This document shows positions 32,668-36,673 of a DNA stretch of 36,673 nt, piece after piece; position 1 is the first letter of the stretch, and each line of letters starts with the position of its first letter. Both the position numbers and the translations under genes were made by a program. The notes below the pieces were generated by a model. The model saw only the letters and a program-made list of their open reading frames with translations, did not search any database and was not told where the DNA came from. Location of the stretch: NCBI RefSeq assembly GCF_020164475.1, contig NZ_JAIQWX010000055.1, positions 1-36,673 on the forward strand, given 5' to 3'. Source of the stretch: Pseudomonas sp. REP124. GTDB lineage: Bacteria > Pseudomonadota > Gammaproteobacteria > Pseudomonadales > Pseudomonadaceae.

Positions 32668-34985
32668 GCCGGTTACCGAATGATTTCGCCCTGAGCAACC
32701 TCAGTCGGCGCGGCTTTCTCAAGGGCGTGGGGGCCACGGGTGCCCTGGTGATCGCTGCGAGCTGGGGCTGGCAGGACGTTTTTGCCGAGGACAAAGAGAA
32801 GAAGTTCGGCGCCGATGGCATGCCCAACGGCTGGGTCGATGATCCGAAGGTGTACGTCAGCATCGCCACTGACGGCACGGTGACTGTGGTTTGCAACCGT
32901 TCGGAAATGGGCCAGGGTGTGCGCACCAGCCTGACCATGGTCGTGGCCGATGAACTGGAAGCCGACTGGGCACGGGTCAAGGTGCGCCAGGCACCGGGCG
33001 ACGAGGCCCGCTACGGCAACCAGGATACCGACGGTTCGCGCAGCATGCGCCACTGGTTCGAGCCGATGCGCCGCTGCGGGGCCGCCGCGCGGACCATGTT
33101 GGAGCAAGCCGCCGCCGATCAGTGGAAAGTGCCGGTGGGCGAATGCCATGCGCAACTGCACAAGGTCATCCACAAACCTTCCGGTCGCGAGCTGGAGTAC
33201 GGCGCACTGGCCACCGCTGCCAGCGCCCTGGCGGTGCCGGCGCGGGACAGCCTGAAACTCAAGCAGCCTTCGGAGTTCCGCTATATCGGCAAGGAAGGCA
33301 ACAAGGCCATCGACGGTGACGATATCGTCAATGGCCGCGCGGTCTACGGCGCCGATGTGCATTTCGACGGCATGCTGTTCGCCGCCATTGCCCGCCCGGC
33401 AGTGTACGGCGGCAAGGTGAAAAGCTTCGACGGTTCGGCGGCGATGAAGGTCCCGGGCGTGGTCAAGGTCATCCAGATCGAAAGCAAACCGCTGCCCTCG
33501 GAGTTTCAACCGCTGGGCGGCATTGCCGTGGTGGCGAACAACACCTGGGCTGCGCTAAAGGGGCGCGAGGCGCTGAAAATCGAGTGGGATGACGGTGCCA
33601 ACGCCAGTTACGACTCGATCGCCTACCGCAAGGAACTGGAAGCCTCTTCACAGAAACCCGGCAAAGTGGTGCGCAATACCGGCAACATCGAAGAAGCCAT
33701 GAAAAGCGCCGACAGCAAGTTGGAAGCGTCCTATTACCTGCCGCACCTGTCGCAGTCGCCGATGGAGCCGATGGTCGGCATCGCCCGTTACAAGGACGGT
33801 GTCTGCGAGGCCTGGGGGCCGAGCCAGGCCCCGCAAGTCACTCGCGAGCGGATAGGCGAACGCCTGGGCCTGCCATTCGACAACGTGACCTTCAACGTCA
33901 CCTTGCTCGGCGGCGGTTTCGGTCGCAAGTCCAAGCCTGACTTCATCATCGAAGCGGCAATCCTCGCCAAGGAATTTCCCGGCAAGGCAGTGCGGGTGCA
34001 GTGGAGTCGTGAAGACGACATCCATTGCTCGTATTTCCACACAGTATCGGTCGAGCGTCTCGAAGCCAGCCTGAACAAGGACGGCCTGCCGTCCGGCTGG
34101 TTGCACCGCACCGTGGCGCCGAGCATCACCGCCTTGTTTGCGCCGAATATGAATCACGAGGCGGCGTTCGAGTTGGGCATGGGCTTTACCAACATGGCCT
34201 ACGCGATCCCCAATATTCGCCTGGAAAACCCTGAGGCAACGGTCCATACCCGCGTGGGCTGGTACCGCTCGGTGTCGAACATCCCCCACGGTTTTGCGGT
34301 CCAGAGCTTCATCGACGAGTTGGCGCACAAGGCCAAGGAAGACCCGCTCAAGTATCAGATCAAGCTGCTTGGCCCGGACCGCAAGATCGATCCGACCACC
34401 TTGAGCGATGAGTGGAACTACGGCGAATCCCCGGAGCGTTATCCGATCGATACCGGTCGCTTGCGCACGGTGCTTGAAACCGCGGCCAAGGCTGCCGGCT
34501 GGGGGCGTGAGATGCCGAAGGGGCGCGGTTTGGGCCTGGCGGTGCATTACAGCTTCGTCACCTATGTGGCGGCGGTGATCGAAGTCGAAGTCAAGGACGA
34601 CGGCACCCTGATCGTGCACAAGGCCGACATTGCCGTCGATTGCGGCCCGCAGATCAATCCCGAGCGGATTCGCGCGCAGTTCGAAGGCGCCTGCGTCATG
34701 GGCCTGGGCAACGCGGTCCTGGGCGAGATCAGCTTCAAGGACGGCAAGGTCCAGCAGGACAACTTCCATATGTACGAGGTGGCGCGCATGAACCTGGCGC
34801 CGAAGGAAGTGGCCGTGCATCTGGTCACGCCACCGGGCGAGGTGCCATTGGGCGGTGTCGGCGAACCGGGCGTACCGCCGATCGCGCCCGCGCTGTGTAA
34901 TGCGATCTTCGCCGCTACCGGCAAGCGCATTCGCGATCTGCCGGTTCGTTTCCAGCTTTCCGGCTGGAACAAGGCCAGCGCCTGA
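32664..34985 (+). CDS. Molybdopterin-binding large subunit, isoquinoline 1-oxidoreductase beta-like
   Basis: A 773-residue Mo hydroxylase. A Tat signal opens it: SRRGFLK at 14-20, then a hydrophobic stretch, with likely cleavage near VFA (about 41). It has the MoCo motifs GQGVRTSL, GGGFGRKSKPD and the active-site glutamate E734 in GVGEPGVPPIAPAL. The family hydroxylates N-heterocycles or oxidises aldehydes using water as oxygen source; substrate cannot be told from sequence. The ATG overlaps the small-subunit stop (ATGA) after a good AAGGAGG. A frame extending to 32322 is an artefact of overlap with the small-subunit gene. No cytochrome or FAD subunit is in the window. Confidence 0.93.
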   Translation: MSRLPNDFALSNLSRRGFLKGVGATGALVIAASWGWQDVFAEDKEKKFGADGMPNGWVDDPKVYVSIATDGTVTVVCNRSEMGQGVRTSLTMVVADELEADWARVKVRQAPGDEARYGNQDTDGSRSMRHWFEPMRRCGAAARTMLEQAAADQWKVPVGECHAQLHKVIHKPSGRELEYGALATAASALAVPARDSLKLKQPSEFRYIGKEGNKAIDGDDIVNGRAVYGADVHFDGMLFAAIARPAVYGGKVKSFDGSAAMKVPGVVKVIQIESKPLPSEFQPLGGIAVVANNTWAALKGREALKIEWDDGANASYDSIAYRKELEASSQKPGKVVRNTGNIEEAMKSADSKLEASYYLPHLSQSPMEPMVGIARYKDGVCEAWGPSQAPQVTRERIGERLGLPFDNVTFNVTLLGGGFGRKSKPDFIIEAAILAKEFPGKAVRVQWSREDDIHCSYFHTVSVERLEASLNKDGLPSGWLHRTVAPSITALFAPNMNHEAAFELGMGFTNMAYAIPNIRLENPEATVHTRVGWYRSVSNIPHGFAVQSFIDELAHKAKEDPLKYQIKLLGPDRKIDPTTLSDEWNYGESPERYPIDTGRLRTVLETAAKAAGWGREMPKGRGLGLAVHYSFVTYVAAVIEVEVKDDGTLIVHKADIAVDCGPQINPERIRAQFEGACVMGLGNAVLGEISFKDGKVQQDNFHMYEVARMNLAPKEVAVHLVTPPGEVPLGGVGEPGVPPIAPALCNAIFAATGKRIRDLPVRFQLSGWNKASA

Positions 34986-35968
34986 TGGACAGTGCCGATC
35001 TGAATGTCCTGCGCAGCGTGCTGGAGTGGCGCCGCGCCGGACAGCGGGTGGTGTTGTACAGCGTGGTCCAGACCTGGGGGACCGCGCCCCGGGCACCTGG
35101 CGCCATGCTGGCGTTGCGCAAAGATGGTGTGGTGATCGGCTCGGTGTCCGGCGGTTGTGTCGAGGATGACCTGATTGCGCGGTTGCATGACGGTCGTATC
35201 CCCGCAGACGGGCCGCCGGTGCAACTGATCACCTACGGCGTGACCCGCGAGGAGGCCGCCCGCTTCGGATTGCCTTGTGGCGGCACCTTGCGCCTGACCG
35301 AAGAACGCGTCGGCGACCCTGCCTGGGTCGCCGATTTGCTGGCGCGCTGTGAAGACCACCAGATCGTCGCGCGTTCGCTGGATATCGCGACCGGTGAGGT
35401 AGTGTTGCAGCCGGCCAGCAAGTCGGACGTGCTGACATTCGATGAAAAGAGATTGCGGGCCATTTACGGCCCGCGTTGGCGATTGTTGCTGATCGGCGCG
35501 GGGCAATTGTCCCGTTACGTCGCCGAAATGGCCCGTTTGCTGGATTTCGAAGTGCTGATCTGCGATCCACGCACCGAGTTCGTCTATGGCTGGGAAGAGC
35601 AGCATGGCCGGTTTGTCTCGGGTATGCCCGACGAGGCGGTGCTGAATATCCAGACTGACGAGCGCACGGCCATTGTCGCTTTGACCCATGATCCACGCCT
35701 TGATGACATGGCCCTGCTGACGGCGCTCGATTCCAAGGCGTTTTATGTCGGCGCGCTGGGTTCGCGGGTCAACAGTCAGAAGCGCCGTGACAATCTGCTG
35801 CAACTGGGGTTGTCGCCGCAGGCTATCGCGCGGCTGCACGGGCCGATCGGTCTGCACATCGGCAGTCATAATCCGGCGGAAATTGCCTTATCGCTGATGG
35901 CCGAGATCGTAGCTATCAAGAATGGCGTCGAGCTGAAACAGAAAAAGCCGTTGCAGGAGAGTGTATGA
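34985..35968 (+). CDS. xdhC: XdhC/CoxI-family molybdenum cofactor maturation protein
   Basis: A 327-residue protein with the N-terminal XdhC/CoxI domain (GSVSGGCVEDDL, C58 conserved) and a C-terminal Rossmann-like domain (LLLIGAGQLSRYVAEMARLL, then ALGSRVNSQKRR). XdhC proteins bind the molybdenum cofactor, help sulfurate it and hand it to xanthine-dehydrogenase-type apoenzymes. The ATG overlaps the large-subunit stop by one base and the next gene overlaps by 4, so it is a dedicated chaperone of this hydroxylase. Confidence 0.94.
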   Translation: MDSADLNVLRSVLEWRRAGQRVVLYSVVQTWGTAPRAPGAMLALRKDGVVIGSVSGGCVEDDLIARLHDGRIPADGPPVQLITYGVTREEAARFGLPCGGTLRLTEERVGDPAWVADLLARCEDHQIVARSLDIATGEVVLQPASKSDVLTFDEKRLRAIYGPRWRLLLIGAGQLSRYVAEMARLLDFEVLICDPRTEFVYGWEEQHGRFVSGMPDEAVLNIQTDERTAIVALTHDPRLDDMALLTALDSKAFYVGALGSRVNSQKRRDNLLQLGLSPQAIARLHGPIGLHIGSHNPAEIALSLMAEIVAIKNGVELKQKKPLQESV

Positions 35969-36558
35969 GTGAGTCTGTCGGCGTCATCGTGTTGGCGGCG
36001 GGGCAGGGCAGTCGCTTCAGGCAAGTGGCGGGTGCCGACAGGGACAAGCTGCTGGCGGACTGCACAGGGCGTGATGGCGCGGTTCGTTCGGTGATCGAGC
36101 AGGTGCTGGTGAGTTTGCCGACTGAGCTGAGCAGGCGCGTGCTGGTCACCACCGAAGATCGCCCGCAGGTGATCCGCATGGCCCAGGCCTATGGTTTCGA
36201 GATCGTACTCATCGAATCCACCGGCATGGGCGACAGCATCGCGGCCGGGGTTACGGCCTGCTCGCAGTTGGACGGCTGGTTGATCGTGCTGGGAGATATG
36301 CCGTTCATCCTGCCGTCGACGGTGCAGCAGGTGATGGCGGGGATCGCCGATGACGGGATCAGTGTTCCGGTGATCGAGGGTGAATACGGACATCCCGTGG
36401 GGTTCGGGCGTACGTTCGGGGCGGGACTGATGGGGTTGTCGGGAGATCGTGGGGCCAAGCCGTTGTTTGCGTCGGCCAAGGTAGTCGAGGTGGCGGTGGA
36501 CGATCCTGGGGTGTTGTGGGATGTGGATGTGCCTGAGGCCTTAGTGTTCAACAGCTAG
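35965..36558 (+). CDS. MobA-like nucleotidyltransferase (MocA-type)
   Basis: A 197-residue MobA-related transferase with the NTP-binding signature LAAGQGSRF (10-18), the metal-binding VLGDMPF (D111) and the YGHPVGFGR and GDRGAK segments. The MocA group adds CMP to molybdopterin to make the MCD cofactor used by xanthine-oxidase-family enzymes. Its place after XdhC in a four-gene overlapping operon supports that role over MobA (GMP) activity. The CTP preference is family inference. A REPIN follows 11 nt after the stop. Confidence 0.9.
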   Translation: MSESVGVIVLAAGQGSRFRQVAGADRDKLLADCTGRDGAVRSVIEQVLVSLPTELSRRVLVTTEDRPQVIRMAQAYGFEIVLIESTGMGDSIAAGVTACSQLDGWLIVLGDMPFILPSTVQQVMAGIADDGISVPVIEGEYGHPVGFGRTFGAGLMGLSGDRGAKPLFASAKVVEVAVDDPGVLWDVDVPEALVFNS

Positions 36559-36569
36559 ATCGCGTTTAA

Positions 36570-36672
36570 CTGTAGGAGCGAGTTCACTCGCGATGAACGT
36601 GAGGTCGCCGCGGGGTATCAGGCTTCCCGCGTTATCGTTGACCTCCATCGCGGGCAAGCCACGCTCCCACAG
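36570..36672. repeat. REPIN, long-spacer subfamily B, copy 2
   Basis: Inverted REP arms (CTGTAGGAGCGAG and the diverged complement CACGCTCCCACAG) flank a spacer that, read in reverse, aligns base for base with the spacer at 14213-14320, including TCAACGATAACG. Its internal stem is CGCGGG (36609-36614) / CCCGCG (36626-36631). The two arms differ more from each other than in subfamily A. The window ends one base later. Confidence 0.85.
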
Positions 36673-36673
36673 G

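Noticed and set aside
33648..35096. Long open frame antisense to the Mo large subunit
   Set aside because: Antisense shadow of a gene with clear molybdenum-hydroxylase motifs; no domain or ribosome binding site of its own.

Overview
The window is a chromosomal segment of a fluorescent pseudomonad, most likely from the Pseudomonas fluorescens complex. This rests on the GC-rich codon use, on proteins that read as close Pseudomonas orthologues (HrpA, PyrF, FadE, LpxK, KdsB, MurB), and above all on many short REP/REPIN repeats carrying the GTGGGAGCGGGCTTGCTCGCGA-type arm. I see no phage, plasmid, IS or CRISPR content. It looks like core genome with small accessory modules.

Layout. 1-5.6 kb: the RNA helicase gene hrpA, then a FabH-like ketoacyl synthase whose upstream region carries a cluster of dyads, each gene followed by REPINs. 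5.6-7.4 kb: a minus-strand two-component operon (OmpR-type regulator, then a kinase with a polyproline periplasmic loop). 7.7-12.1 kb: pyrF, a minus-strand NADP-dependent MDR oxidoreductase, an SDR dehydrogenase and a MocR-type regulator. 12.2-15.2 kb: a chemoreceptor and, convergent to it, a membrane-anchored helical protein of unknown function. 15.4-16.0 kb: a stable-RNA promoter driving two identical tRNA-Glu/tRNA-Gly pairs, then two terminators. 16.1-17.8 kb: a divergent pair, an AlaX-type tRNA editing factor and a LysR regulator.

18.0-24.4 kb is a lipid, stress and transport block: a small unknown protein and fadE on the minus strand; divergent from them a transglutaminase-like protein, a glutathione transferase and the two-gene ABC-2 exporter yadGH. 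The fadE/transglutaminase divergent region holds a perfect 17-bp palindrome.

24.4-32.0 kb is an envelope block: a DUF2062 membrane protein (minus), comEC, then a tightly packed run exbB-exbD-lpxK-trm112-like-kdsB-LMW phosphatase-murB, mostly joined by 1-4 nt overlaps and closed by a strong terminator. Its products serve lipid A (LpxK), Kdo activation (KdsB) and peptidoglycan precursors (MurB), with an ExbBD-type proton-driven motor.

32.2-36.6 kb is a four-gene molybdenum hydroxylase operon: a [2Fe-2S] subunit, a Tat-exported molybdopterin subunit, an XdhC-type cofactor maturation factor and a MobA-like nucleotidyltransferase. All four overlap, so enzyme and cofactor maturation are encoded together.

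The most unusual structure is in the repeats. Two REPIN subfamilies are present, and copies within each show paired substitutions in internal stems, which suggests the spacers as well as the arms are kept foldable.
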